Source: Leishmania martiniquensis (lineage: Eukaryota > Euglenozoa > Kinetoplastea > Trypanosomatida > Trypanosomatidae). From it: a DNA stretch of 64,000 nt. Both the position numbers and the translations under genes were made by a program. The notes below the pieces were generated by a model that was not told the origin of the DNA, made no database searches, and saw only the letters and a list, made by a program, of their open reading frames with translations. Numbering within the stretch: position 1 is the stretch's first letter; each line of letters begins with the position of its first letter. The stretch is from positions 272,501 through 336,500 of the forward strand of contig NC_090161.1 of NCBI RefSeq assembly GCF_017916325.1. Reading direction: 5' to 3'. Positions 30,301-40,794 of the stretch are shown here, one piece after another.

Positions 30301-31488
30301 GAGCAGCGGCGATATGGCGGCTCGCTGATAGGGATGGGGCGTCAGGGTCGAGCCTTGGGTGATGGGCGAAGGCGCAAAGGCTTCGTGAGGCCAGCTTCCG
30401 GACGAAGGTGGCGCGTGCCTGTGCGCCACGGAGGCTGAAGTTGTGGGGAGCCGCCCCTCAAGCGAGATGTTGACCGCCGGCGAGCTGTTGTCACCGTGTC
30501 GCCGGGGGACGATCGTGTTCGCGTCAGAGCCACTGGAGACGCTACCCGGAGTAGCAACCCCAGACACTACTGACGTGCATGGGCCAACAGGTGTGGCTTG
30601 ATTGCCAGCAGCGTGGCGCTGAGACGTAGTCAGCAGCTGCCTTTGCCACTGCTGTGAGGACATCCCATTCGCAGTGCGCCGATATGGCGAGGCGTCGCTC
30701 ACTCGAGCGGCGCCAGTACTCCCAGAGTGCCCTGGCAAGGATGAAGCCGGCATCTCAGACTGGGTGAGCGTGTTCGTGCGCGACTCCTCTTCCGGCAGCA
30801 TCACATGCCCCACCTTGCTGCGGTAGTTGACGCTGCTCTGCTGCTGCAGCGTACCGGTCATTTTGCCGGCACCAAAGGAGTTTGGACTTCTGAAGCCGCC
30901 GCTGGCGGCATCCTTCAAAGATGTCGGAGCGCTTTTCATTCGAGGGCCCTCGCTGGAGGCAAAGCCATGCCGTGAGGAGTACAAATCAGCTGCGGCGGCA
31001 GAGTTGAGCTGTCGCTGACTGTGGTGCTGTGGGTCTGGCGAGTGCGCCTGCAACGGGGGCAGCTCGCGGGAGGCAATCACCGGTGGCGGAGCAGGTGCCG
31101 AGGCCGTGCACCGCTTCAAGCACGTGGGGTAACTCCCGGAGAGGTCGGAGTTGCCCCCATGCATTCCAGCGTCCGCTACGGCGCTGCTCGGCGACGCATG
31201 GCTTCGATGAGGGAGAGATGCTTGGTTACGCGGACTCACGCCTCCGTCGCGCGTGGCAGAGGAAACGGTGCGTGTGGCCGGCGACCCCGGGCTCGAGGAA
31301 GACAGCGTACGGTTGTGCTGATGCAGTTTATCCTCCGGAGACGACTGATAATACCGCTGCTTCTGCGATGGCGTGGTGTGGGGAGAGAGGCAGCGCAGCA
31401 TCGAGGAAGCGTAACCGCGCATACTGTGATGGGTAGAGCAACGGTGGGCACCACCACCGCCACCTCCGGCGACGTAATCAGGCCCCAT
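27358..31488 (-). CDS. SRPK-type serine/threonine protein kinase with long N-terminal extension
   Basis: The C-terminal 435 residues (from about 940) form a protein kinase of the SR-protein kinase group: glycine loop LGWGEFSTVWLG, VAVK lysine near 977, split catalytic region with HTDIKPEN near 1079 (Thr-Asp in this position is typical of SRPK), a spacer insert, LADFGLSA, TREYRAPEVLLG, and DVWSVGCMTFELITG. The DFG is intact, whereas most SRPKs have DLG. SRPKs phosphorylate Arg-Ser splicing factors. The N-terminal 930 residues are Ser, Thr, Ala and Pro-rich, low-complexity and probably disordered. The first ATG is at 31488 (MGPDYVAGGGGGG); in-frame ATGs also occur about 22 and 29 codons later. 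Long non-coding flanks suggest post-transcriptional control, which is inference. Confidence 0.9.
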   Translation of the reverse strand: MGPDYVAGGGGGGAHRCSTHHSMRGYASSMLRCLSPHTTPSQKQRYYQSSPEDKLHQHNRTLSSSSPGSPATRTVSSATRDGGVSPRNQASLPHRSHASPSSAVADAGMHGGNSDLSGSYPTCLKRCTASAPAPPPVIASRELPPLQAHSPDPQHHSQRQLNSAAAADLYSSRHGFASSEGPRMKSAPTSLKDAASGGFRSPNSFGAGKMTGTLQQQSSVNYRSKVGHVMLPEEESRTNTLTQSEMPASSLPGHSGSTGAARVSDASPYRRTANGMSSQQWQRQLLTTSQRHAAGNQATPVGPCTSVVSGVATPGSVSSGSDANTIVPRRHGDNSSPAVNISLEGRLPTTSASVAHRHAPPSSGSWPHEAFAPSPITQGSTLTPHPYQRAAISPLLESPPAIPPKTPSETTSTPHRACDSATGGVAVDRVSEAFDSRQSPSRPLTLAHHQSPEKGFMDSQSFGTPISDARASHQQPQALHLPTPLLKSPAMFGVIDLSYSRTDASGSRVTPVMSAGVAAPSASAAAKALMQASTPSRAPALANAGASVPSLSSSSNNTSVMSANHTDPAAAASSHSSAVANVTAATQPHGSSVNSEFTARYGTTIVRMGNSAGQTDSNYSTSRRTPSLSGDATTTTVTTTAATTPRYSPRADCQTPAHAARIISQRGALFTPLSPPLADSCVGVDEPTQQQLVSAAPTAVAAARVRKSALSSPTVSVGAVRKAERSSQAVMLTADTVLPVAAQEDEADNSSSSTTTATRSSSNSRAQPSSVASPFRLTIGSAFGANKAGAGGTVATGTASMEKVRAAQGPSITNRRTVAGRAGKPHEKWAATFGGSSSFPKSVTAVSPSATVSSVDIGVLAGARGTHVRRHTRVSSASTGSASSDALGASRTSRSYSFASSRAHMQRYIDQWRDRFEEDKNAYKEGGYLTVTPGRIVHSRYVLIQKLGWGEFSTVWLGYDTKHASMGRGLSQAFVAVKVAKCRSSVQEATRYEVSLLRYLEARLPPHAAITNIIDCFDVRGEFGTHTCMVIPLCGPNLLSIIERIKANHSRRSADDLRMIKDIVVSILVSLHELSELNVVHTDIKPENVLCAAVDSKLVSSMEKFCSYNQDRSHMISLEKFKESMAQQTTDHLVCLADFGLSALLEPPGSASLWASMCGNLDSSLLSPLMRCKKNFPVTRSGVMDNQRGTLIQTREYRAPEVLLGLDFTCATDVWSVGCMTFELITGSFLMDPKKKVREPRDMDIEHLAMMMQLLGPLPPEITDIRVRNNDYYDAIVQGTPVPKTGSRPPPEYLHRFVDRSGNFIYASRYRSYPRRNLEAELVPYLGFREAHLAANFILSCLHSYDPKHRPSAKKLLSHQWLHGIGAVFKEKTLLH
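29851..29878. repeat. Perfect 28-base palindrome inside the kinase gene
   Basis: The 14-base half GGCGCCTGCATTGG is followed directly by its exact reverse complement with no loop. It codes for part of a small-residue run (APALANAGA) in the disordered region of the kinase. Confidence 0.9.
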
Positions 31489-34400
31489 CAGCACGTGGTG
31501 TAGCCTCTGCTTCGTTGCTGCACAACTCGCGCCCGTCGCCAGCGCTGATATGTGGGTATGCGTATATTACTACGGCTTGAGATCACAAAAAGAGAGGGAG
31601 GGAAGTCGAGAGATACTGTGAGTGCACTGAGGGTGATGATGCCACCACCCCCGCCCGCCCGCCTACTGTTCTCTACGTAACTGATGTGCTGAGAAGAGAG
31701 ACGGCAGGACTGTCCACCAGCCAGAGAGAGTGGGCACACACACAGAGAGAGAGTGCGCGCACGAAAAAAACGGCGCTCTTTTTCTCGGCTGTAAGCAACA
31801 GCAGAACGACAAGAAATTGTAAAGACGCTCACAAGTTGCCGAGGAGAGGAGAGGAGAGAGGGGAGGTGGAGAGCTGACAAAGGGCTGATGATGGTGCAGG
31901 GAGAGAGAGGGAGGAAGGAAAAAGGATCAGCGTGTGAGGACTGCAGCGAAGAGAGCGAGAAAAAAGTGAAGATACGAAACAACAAAAAAGAGCGCTGGGT
32001 GGGATCAGGGTCAAAGCGAAAGGGCGAACGACAGAAAGACGCACACGGGCACAGCCATGCAGACGCACCGATTAAAATGAAAAAAAGAAAAAGAGTGAGG
32101 AAAAGGGAGTAAGAGGCGGGAAAGAAAAGTCGTAGAGAGGAGAGGGGAGAGAGAGACGCGCCAGCACTCCTGAACCCAGCCTCACCTCACACGATCGCCA
32201 CAGAGACGGGTGCAGGCAGTTCAAAGAGTTACCACCCTCCTCACACGCACACACACAGAGGAGATAGAGAGAGGCAAGTCAAAATATAATCTACAAGCAA
32301 CAACGCCGTCACAGCAACAGCTCACGGAGAAATATTACCTTTCAAGAAAAGGGGAGAGAGATGGGAGGCTTTAGAGAGACAAACAGACGGGAAGGGAGAG
32401 ACCAGAGGGGTCGCGGGAAAAGGAAGCAGCGAACAATTTGTGGCACACGTGCGCATACGCGCACCTGCACATACACACACACACACGTGCGCACGAGTGG
32501 GAAAAAAAAGCGCTACAAAGAAATGAAATGACACACAATAGAGAAAGGGGCGGGGCGGGAGAGAAAAAGAGGCCAAACGCGCAAGAATAGATCGTCTGGA
32601 CGCAGAAGACGAAGAGGAGAGGGGAAAAAAATGGAGCTCGCCGCGTCCCTCACGTTGTGCGTGCGTGAAGAACGAAACAACAACAAAAAAAAAGAGGAAA
32701 AATCCCGACGTTTGTCACAGAAAAGAAAAGGTAAAAAGAGTCAAAGTGAGAAAAAAAAGAGAAAAAAGGGGGTCGAGAGGGAAGAGGAGTGGAGCAAACA
32801 GACGTGTTGTGGGCAAAACACCACGAGCGTAAGGAGAAATTGGCCGATACGAATACGCTAAAAAGGGGGGTTGCAGTGAAGTCTGTTTGCTTGAGAAAGG
32901 AGGAGACGAAGCGCGTTCGGGGCGTACATACAAGAGCGACACAACCCGAAAGGAGGCGCCCAAAGAGAGAGGGGGGAGAAAGGGGGAAAGAAGCGACAAG
33001 CGTCTTTGAATACGGTTAAAGCTCAAGGGAGAGACTAAACGGCGCACACGCGTGGGCACGTCTCGGTGACTATAGCTATGTACAGAGGCGCAGTTTTTCC
33101 GCCTGCGTAAGCAACCGTGAAAGGTTATATCTTTTGCGGCTGCAGGGGATGCAGCTACAAGCCACAGAGGCGCGGACAGTGGAAAGGGCACGAGAGGGTG
33201 GCACACACTCGCTCAAGCGATCCCACGGCACGCGGAGCCAAGAAAATCTCTAACAAACGGCCTTTGACAAAGAGAAGCTATCTTGTTCGCGGGAGTGCAC
33301 ACACACACACACATACACGAACGAGGGAACAGGAGCCCGTTTGTATGTCTTAATGTGCGCGTAATTTGGACGAATAACGAGAAGTACAGCACAGCTAAAG
33401 AAAGGCGGGGGGTTCAGTTTCGATGTTTATCATCTCGGCGTAAATCAACGAAGAAGAAAAAAAACGGAGGCGAAGCAAAGAGAGAACAGTAACAATAAAA
33501 AAAAGGGGGCACAGTAGGGAGTGATGAAGGGAAGGGATCTCGCTTAGGAGGAAAGGGAAGATACAGAGGCCTTCCTCTTTGGTGTATGTGTGCTTGCTGG
33601 ATTTCCTTCCCTTTTTTTTATTATCGCAGTGGTATTCCTTTGCTCCGAGCTACCGTTGTTTGCGCTGTTAGTCTCGCCCCCCCTCCTCCTCCTCTCTCCC
33701 TCGCACGCGCAAACCTCCCTCCTGCTCTTTGATAATGTCGACGCACAGTAGCGACAGAAAGAACGACAAGCAGGCAAACGGCAGTCGGACGAGGAGTTGT
33801 AAAGAGAGATACAGATGAGCCGGGAAAGTGATATGAGGAACGAGAGGAGAGTCCAAGAGGGGTAAGAGAGAAGACACTCCAACACACGCACACGCAAGCC
33901 GCCGTTGAAAACAGCCCCGCTGCTCTTTGGGGTTGAAGGGGTCGGCAAGTATGCCTCAGGGTGAGCGGGGTAGGGGAAGGAGTAAATGCGTAGATCCTCC
34001 AGAGGAGCTGATTAACTTTGCCTTCTTCGCCTTGCTTTTCCCCTCCCCGGTCGGCAATGGTGTGCCTGTCTCTTATTGTACGGCTGCCTGATTATATATA
34101 TATATATAGGCGCGCGCGTGTGTGTGTGTTCAGCAGCGTCCAACAGAAAGAGAGATACAAAGGGAGAGGTAGAGAGCGTACCCCAGTGCAGAACACGAGA
34201 CGCGTCTTGCTCCACAGCTGGTGAAGCGGAGGACGGACGTTTATTTTCTCCTGTTTCTTCTTTTCCTCTCTCTAATAGGGAAGCTCCGCGGCTGCTCTGT
34301 GCGCGTTTTGGGAGGAATTCGTGGGGAGGGCAGACTCCTTCGGCCTCTCTCGGGGGTGGGAAAAGGAGGGGCTGCTTCCTACTTCGAGAGCCCATGGGAA

Positions 34401-35299
34401 GACGATGTTTGAGCGTGCGTGGGTAAGTGTGGCAGGAGAGACGAGAGAGAGGGAGGGAGGGAGCGAGCGACGCGGCCGCAGGTGCACAAGCGGAAGGCCA
34501 ACAGTAGCGGCCGGATGCAAGAAAAAAGGCATAGGAGGCACGAATTCCCCTCCCCCCTAAAGATACTCCACGACTAGCATACCAGGGCAACCGCAAGATA
34601 GCTGATAAGCGGGCGAGTGCAGGATCGCCTTTGTAATGGAAACTGCTCCGAGTGGTACACGCCCGGACGCGCTTTACACTTATCTTGTCCTTCTTTCTGT
34701 TGACTTGCTCGGCGGTGGCCGACGCGCAGAGACAGCACAGTAGCACATCTCCAGCCTGTGTGTGCAGGGGGAGGGGGCTAACGGTGAGTGTGCAAGAGCG
34801 CAATTCGCCACAACTCCCACCCCACCCATCTTCGATGACCGAGCAGGTGAAGGTTACAGATGGCGCAGCCAGACTGTGATCTCAATGCGCTTGCGAACCT
34901 TTAGACATCATAATCGTCTGGCAGGGGTGAGGGTGAGTAAGACGGACAACGAGCAACGTGGGGAGGGGAGGGGGGGAGCAGTCAAGGCAAATGCACAGAG
35001 GAAAAGGAATGCCAGCGGCGAGCACGAAACCGCCACTTACCGGCGTGAGGGGCTCACAGAGGAAATGAGGAAGGATAGAAAGGGAGAGGAGCGCCCTACG
35101 GAAAGAGAGAGCGCCGACCTCCATCCTCCCTTTCCCTTTCTTCAGCAACCCAAGGACGCCCTCACGCGGAGCTCAATATGTCACTCAGACACAGAGACGA
35201 GTAGGGGCAAGAGGGAGAAGAGAAGAGACAGGATTCTTGCATCGACAAGATGGAGCCGATACATGAATAAAGAAGGCGTGCTTGTATCATCCACTACTG
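31489..35299. other. Long non-coding, strand-asymmetric purine-rich stretch
   Basis: 3.8 kb between the kinase start and the decayed channel-like gene. Plus-strand purine content is high (about 80% over 31861-31980 by hand count), with A-rich runs at 32680-32770. It includes CA repeats near 32470-32486 and 33297-33315, and (TA)n at 34093. The part nearest 31488 holds the kinase leader; a sense-strand pyrimidine tract at about 31585-31615 precedes AGs near 31578 and 31550. Open frames are compositional. No gene recognised. Confidence 0.5.
34093..34108. repeat. (TA)n microsatellite
   Basis: Alternating TA tract followed by a CG/TG repeat. Confidence 0.85.
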
Positions 35300-37100
35300 G
35301 GCCCCTTCACCCCGACCTCCCACCTCTAACTCACGACGCACATGCTCTCGCCAGCAGATCTTTGAAATCACCGCTACCCTTCCCCTTCGGCTGTCTCTTC
35401 CCTTGTGCTGCCAGGCATGCACTATAGCTCGTAGAGGGACGCCCTCCAGTCGCCTGAGCATCCGCTTCACCTCTGCTACGCTCAGCACCTCGCGTGGGCT
35501 GCATGACCGCATCGATTGCCGTCGTGCGTTGCTTCTGTTCCCCGGTGAAGTGTTCGCGGCGCGAGTGTGGCGCCAAGGGCCCCAACGGTACGAACGGCAC
35601 TACCCGGCGTCATCTCCCCTGGTTGACGGAGCCAGCTATGCTGGGCGCCGCCTTTGTCATCACTCGTTTCGCTGTAGGTGCCGATTCTGGCGCTGCTGCC
35701 ACTGAGCTGCTGCTGAGCCACGGCATACACCTTTGCAGCTACCGTCACCGTGCCTGCATACGACTTGAGCGCCTGGCTGTTGGAAAACTGGGTGATACTT
35801 GGGCGATGCCGAGGATGCTGCACATAAAGAGCCCCAGAAACATGGGAACAAGAAAAAGGCAAGCTAAAAGCAGCTGCAGCCGGTGCGGCTAGTAGTCCCA
35901 GCGAAGAGAGATGCCGAGCTGCCTGCCGCCAAAGATAAAGACACAGAACTCTCACAACGGTGTTGGGAATGCCCTGGAATTGGATGCCGCTCATCCCACC
36001 AAACACGGCGCGCTCGCAAAGCACCGATAGCACCCAAACCACGAAGACAGAGAGTTGCTGCAGTGAGGTGGCGAGCTCGTCGATGGAGGACATATAACGC
36101 AGGAAACAGCTGAAGCAGCACGACCACGCGGAAACTGCCTAGCATGGCCGAGAAAGCAAGCAGTAGAGCAACGCAGTCCTTAAGTAAGTCGCTGGTGCAA
36201 TGTTTGTTCTGCGCCACCAGGGACACTGCAGCAAAGGAAAAGACGATTACGTTGGAAAGATATCCCAAGCCAGCGCGAGCAACTGCCCCTCGCCTGCAAG
36301 GTGCCCAGCGTCGGTGGCAGCATCTGCCCCTTCCGCACCCCTCCTCCTCGCCAGGAAGAGTGTGGATATACTGGTACCTAGATTTCACCACTGCCATCTC
36401 CTTCACCTTACCTCCCAGTCGAGCGCTGGCATCTACGAATGCTAGAAGCCCCCTGGCCCAAGCGCAGTGGTAGAGAGCCCTGTTCTAACTGGCGTCGAGA
36501 GGTCTAAAACAAGCGCACGTTCATCGTCAGAGCGGCGATGGCCTCTCAAAGCCATAGTATACCACAACGCCGCAGGACGGAGAGAGTGGTAGCTGCTCTG
36601 CCTCCAGCCCACCGACGCGAGCGAGCAGGGAGGGAAAAGACCAGGCGCAGCAGCGCCACACTATACGGCAGGTAGTCGATTGTCGAAACGCAACACGGAA
36701 TGAACGTCCTGTCCGCCACAGGATCCACCAGCGGCGGGCAGGATTTGCTATAGCTGTTCAGGAGCGCTGAGAAGTTCACAAATGAGCCTGTTGGGCTCTC
36801 CAGGGTGCGCACGTAGGTTTTCGTACCGAGTTGTGCGTTGGATGGTGCACCGTGGTAGCCCAGGTTTTATTCCCGGGAAACCGTTGGTGATGCTATCGCG
36901 CCGGTGTCACCTGAGCTTGAGTTTGTGTAGTCCATGAACAAGCATCGGCTGCGCTTGAGTGTGGCATCGTCGGCCCGCACGATGCCCTCAAGGGTTCCGA
37001 GAAACTCATCTACTATCTCGATGCGGCGATGGAGATGCGCGTGTGCGTGATCATTGCTCGCGGAAATGGGGCGAGCGTGGGGTACGCATCCATGGATTTC
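35300..37100 (-). pseudogene. Decayed membrane-channel gene, polycystin/TRP-like
   Basis: No frame is open for long, but protein-like fragments follow one another on the minus strand in successive frames. (A) 37096-36867: RRIEIVDEFLGTLEGIV to a stop. (B) about 36852-36546: a soluble segment ending RTFIPCCVSTIDY, YSVALLRLVFSLPA, like the end of the polycystin extracellular (TOP) domain. (C) about 36400-36100: LGYLSNVIVFSFAAVSLV and CVALLLAFSAMLGSFRVVVLL, two membrane segments. (D) about 36093-35900: SIDELATSLQQLSVFVVWVL, then FGGMSGIQFQGIPNTVVRVLC, resembling the pore-side helix and pore loop. (E) about 35870-35790 in another frame: a last membrane segment LVPMFLGLFMCSILGIA. (F) REVLSVAEVKRMLRRLEGVP near 35490-35430 as a C-terminal helix. 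At least three frameshifts and a stop. Family by pattern only; boundaries approximate. Confidence 0.5.
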
Positions 37101-37956
37101 TTATTACCGACTACCTGAAACTGAAACGTTAAAAAGAGGAGCAAGGCCAAGGTGGTCAGGCTTACGAGGGAGTGAAGCAAGTCATAACCTGCCTATCTCA
37201 TGTTTCCCTCTCTTCATCCCATACGCTTTCGCGCCTAGGCTAATAGCTGTGCACGTTTATCCATGTCCGTCCCCCCCCTGCCCGCCCGCCCTTGCCTTCT
37301 ACACCCCACCACACACACGTCTTTACGCCCACCTCTGTGTGGCTATGTTGTTGTTTTTTGCTGTTTCCGTCGCCGTCGCTCATTCAAATACATCAAGAAG
37401 GCAGCGGATGAGTCTCGGTTGTAGAGCGCACCCCCATCGCCGCTATGATAACGGGAAACGAAAGGCAAAGCTTGAGTGAGGTGAGGAGCTGCAGAAGCGG
37501 AGCTTCAAAGAAGAAAAGTGATAGATCCAAACCTGCGATGCACTCTCGTCATGGCGGCCACCCCGAAACTAGACTCAAGATACCCACAATTCCACCAATA
37601 GCATGAAATGAATGAGAGATAGGTCGACAGTTTGAGGATTCGTGTGCCTCGACTTCTTTTTTGTATTTGATCCTCTTTTTCGCTACCTTTTACACTGCGG
37701 GGATCCGCCTCACACCTCCTCATTGAGTAAGGAAGGAGGAAGTCAAGAAAAAAATATCGACTCAGATAAAGAACGTAGGAGGCAGTCGAAAACAGAAACA
37801 TCACTGCAAAATGCGCGCCCGCACGTACTTCAGCTCCAAGTGAGGGAGTAGTCCATGAAGAAAACGTAAAGATAGTGCCTGTGCACCTCCAAGTACATGT
37901 GATGAAGTGTGAAAAACATTGCTGAGACGCAGAGAAAAGAAGGCGACATCCGTCGC
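37101..37956. other. Non-coding stretch
   Basis: Presumed leader of the decayed channel-like gene and 3' UTR of glucosidase II beta. Composition turns AT-richer than the region to the left. The plus-strand frame at 37054-37479 has no recognisable domain. Nothing else seen. Confidence 0.45.
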
Positions 37957-39438
37957 TCAGTCGTCACATACCGCCGGCGTCTGGAACGTCATGTAGTAGT
38001 TGCACAATGAAGGCTCCTCCACAGATATCAGCTCGTTCTCAGGGCCACACACGAGGTGCACCTGGACCTTGCGGGCCTGAGAATTCCAGCACATCGATCC
38101 CTCCTCGTAGATCAAATGAGAATAATCGTACGCGTCTTGGGACCACATACTGTACGTATTTTCTGCAAACGACTTCCATGACCCCAGAAGCACACTTTCC
38201 CCAGCACTATCGACCTGATACACATCACCAAACAAAGAAATGGTGTAAGTATAGCCCCGGAAGTGCAGCTTGAACTCCTTCCACTTAAGTGTACGCAGTA
38301 GGTCTTCCTTGGTGATGTTTGGAGATAGCAGCTTCTTTGTATCATTAATTTTCTTTTCTATATCTTTCAACTGCCTCTTCTGATCCCGGAGTGCCTCGGC
38401 AGCCTCTTTCAGCATAGCGTCTGGGTTTTGCGTCACGTCGCGCTCCTCGGGCACACCCGCCTCACCCTTGTGGTCGCATACGTAGTCGCACCGCAGTTCA
38501 GGGTGGCCGCACGGAAAGTGATATGTGACGGTGCCCTTACGCGTCTCCACACCTTCATCCTCGACCTTAGGTGCAGTACCTGCTCCATAAGCCTCCTCAT
38601 GCTCATCTTCTTCCTTGTTCCCGCACTCACAGTACCCTGCGCTATCTCCCATGATAATGAAGTTGCATGGTACGCTCGAGTCGCTGTTGTCCACATCACC
38701 GGAGTCGCAGAGCTTTGTATCACGCCATCCAATGCAGGATGATGCGCGGTCTTTCGATTCGCTCTCGAAGTGGTCGCCCTCCCATTCTCCTTGCTCCGCC
38801 ACCCACTCAGTCTCTGAGGCTTCTTCTTCCGCCGCAGTCACGCCCGCCGCCTCGAGTCTTGAGATACTAACGACTATATCGGTGTGCATTTCCTCTAGCG
38901 AGAGGAGGGATTTCTCCGCTTCCTCCCGGCACAGAAGTGCGGCTGAGCGCATAGCCTCCTTCGCCTCTTTCGCCTTCTTCATCTTCGCCAACTCCTCTTT
39001 GTGATGCCGCTCAAGCCCTGCAACGACCTCAGCGCATCGATTCGGGCATGAGACGCGCGATCCAGCCTCGTCGGAGCCGTCACAGCAGTCACAAATTCCG
39101 TCATTCACGCGACTGTGGAAAACCTCTTGGGAAACATCCTCGCTAGTGCATTGAAACCTCCACTTTGGCGGAAGCGGGGTGAGAGTGCTGCCACGAAGTG
39201 TGTTGCATGCTGACGTACCTGGCTCGTCACTGCCATCAGCACAGTCGCATACCTCATCGTTTACAGCACTGAACAAGATGGTGGCCGAGCCATCGAGGCA
39301 ACCAAAGAGTCCTGCCTCCTTGGCTGCATGAAAGTATGCTGTGTGCTGTCTTTGCACACCCAAAATATGCCCATGCACTGGAGCGAAAGGAACGCAGAGC
39401 AGTGTGACGGTAAAAAAAGCCCACCAAGTTGCCGCCAT
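37957..39438 (-). CDS. Glucosidase II beta subunit
   Basis: The 493-residue protein has a signal peptide (residues 1-23, VTLLCVPFAPVHG) and two LDL-receptor class A-like repeats with the calcium-binding CDCxDGSDE signature (residues about 47-78 and 97-135). These are followed by an E/K-rich coiled coil, a central acidic part with its own cysteines, and a C-terminal mannose-6-phosphate-receptor-homology domain (YTISLFGDVYQV to CNYYMTFQTPAVC). The subunit holds the catalytic alpha chain in the ER and presents N-glycans for trimming in the calreticulin/UGGT quality-control cycle. The protein ends VCDD, without the HDEL-type retrieval signal of animal and fungal homologues. The start is fixed by an acceptor AG only about nine bases upstream. 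Third positions are AT-richer than in the left-hand genes. Confidence 0.93.
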   Translation of the reverse strand: MAATWWAFFTVTLLCVPFAPVHGHILGVQRQHTAYFHAAKEAGLFGCLDGSATILFSAVNDEVCDCADGSDEPGTSACNTLRGSTLTPLPPKWRFQCTSEDVSQEVFHSRVNDGICDCCDGSDEAGSRVSCPNRCAEVVAGLERHHKEELAKMKKAKEAKEAMRSAALLCREEAEKSLLSLEEMHTDIVVSISRLEAAGVTAAEEEASETEWVAEQGEWEGDHFESESKDRASSCIGWRDTKLCDSGDVDNSDSSVPCNFIIMGDSAGYCECGNKEEDEHEEAYGAGTAPKVEDEGVETRKGTVTYHFPCGHPELRCDYVCDHKGEAGVPEERDVTQNPDAMLKEAAEALRDQKRQLKDIEKKINDTKKLLSPNITKEDLLRTLKWKEFKLHFRGYTYTISLFGDVYQVDSAGESVLLGSWKSFAENTYSMWSQDAYDYSHLIYEEGSMCWNSQARKVQVHLVCGPENELISVEEPSLCNYYMTFQTPAVCDD

Positions 39439-40794
39439 GTGGATTGCTAAAAAATGAAGAAAAGGTAAATCGACAAACTCACCAAGTCAGCTTGCGATCT
39501 TCAACTAAAACACAAGAAAGCTGGTACCTGTGGGCTGGACCCGCATGAGAGTAGCTCACGGAGCAGAAGAAAGCAAAGTGGAAGGGAGGAGAAGAAGTAA
39601 AAGCTCGCATAATAGCAGTAGGTTCGAAAACCGCTGCTCCCAAGCATAGATGCTGCAGCAGAGGCCGACGCTGAAACGAGCATGTCTCACTCGAAGACTC
39701 ATGACGATGGTAACACAGCATCTGCAGGTTCGTTTGCCTTTTCCTTCTTTGCACCGATACACATTGGTACGTACCGCCCTCAAAGATGTCGACCAATTCA
39801 GTACTTTGTTGTTTGTATGCGACCGAATACAATGAGTGGAAAGGAGTAATCAGAAGAAAATAACACAGCGCAGCAAAGAGCTCTGAATAACAGAGCTCCG
39901 CACCCAGAAAACAGGCAATCTTTTTTTTTATCAGAAAAGCAATCACGCACCTGTCGACTCGTGATACAGCCTCTAGGGTGAGGTAGAAAGGGCTACCCCT
40001 TTCCTTCGTTGAGCTCACCTGCACGCATGCTCACCAAAAAAAAGAGAGAAAGGAAGCGAGGCTCTGCACTAAGAGAATTGTTGGTGATGAAGTGACGGGA
40101 ATTGGCCCTAATGTATGTATCAGGGGCGACCAATACAAATGCGAGACAAGGGAAGAAAAAACGCCAGGCGGCTCCCCACTCGTGAGAACTACATCATACT
40201 GAAGGGGAATAGAAAGTCTCGGAAGAGTCACCAGAGGGAAATCACGAGCTAATAGTAAGAGCTAGGGGAAAACCATCAAGCTGGGTCGTGAGCTTGTGCA
40301 CAGTAGTGATGCGATGGTAGGACGGGTTTTCTAGTGGTACTCCCCCGATAAGCGATAGTGCGGGCCTACGTAGATGAGTATAGATCCTCAGAGACAGCAG
40401 CGGAGATATTGGTTTGGGCCTTCATCGCACACCATGCAACACTCGTGACATCGTGAAAGCAAAGGGTAGAAAAGTCAGCACAACTTTCGGAAAAGCACGA
40501 TAAAGATAAGCAACGAAAAGGCAGAAAGGGAAAAGGCGAAGCAAGAGCCACATATCTTTCCTTCGAGAAGTTGGAAAAGGAAAACTGTGCGCTTTGAGCG
40601 GTGAGGTGAGGAAGGAAAAAAAAAGAAGTCCTCCTTTTTGGCGTCCGCGAAATGAAGCGAGAGTTTTAGCTTCCTCTTCAGTGCTCCTGTGTGTTTACCC
40701 ACTTACTCCATTTTCTTAGCCTTGTGGAAGAGGACGATAATACGAAAGCACGAAAAACGAGATAGCGTTAAACAGAGAAAGAGAGATACAAGCG
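39439..40794. other. Non-coding stretch
   Basis: Leader of glucosidase II beta and 3' UTR of the CCCH gene, AT-richer than most spacers here. A 181-codon minus-strand frame (39479-40024) lies immediately upstream of glucosidase II beta, with some hydrophobic runs but no recognisable domain. I do not call it. Confidence 0.45.
39447..39448 (-). promoter_or_regulatory. Candidate spliced-leader acceptor AG for glucosidase II beta
   Basis: On the minus strand CTTTTCTTCATTTTTTAG is followed by eight bases and then the ATG at 39438. The textbook tract plus AG implies a very short leader. Confidence 0.55.

Noticed and set aside
39479..40024. 181-codon minus-strand frame upstream of glucosidase II beta
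   Set aside because: Has hydrophobic runs but no recognisable domain; it ends just before the next gene's acceptor and could be leader or 3' UTR. Weakest of the rejections.
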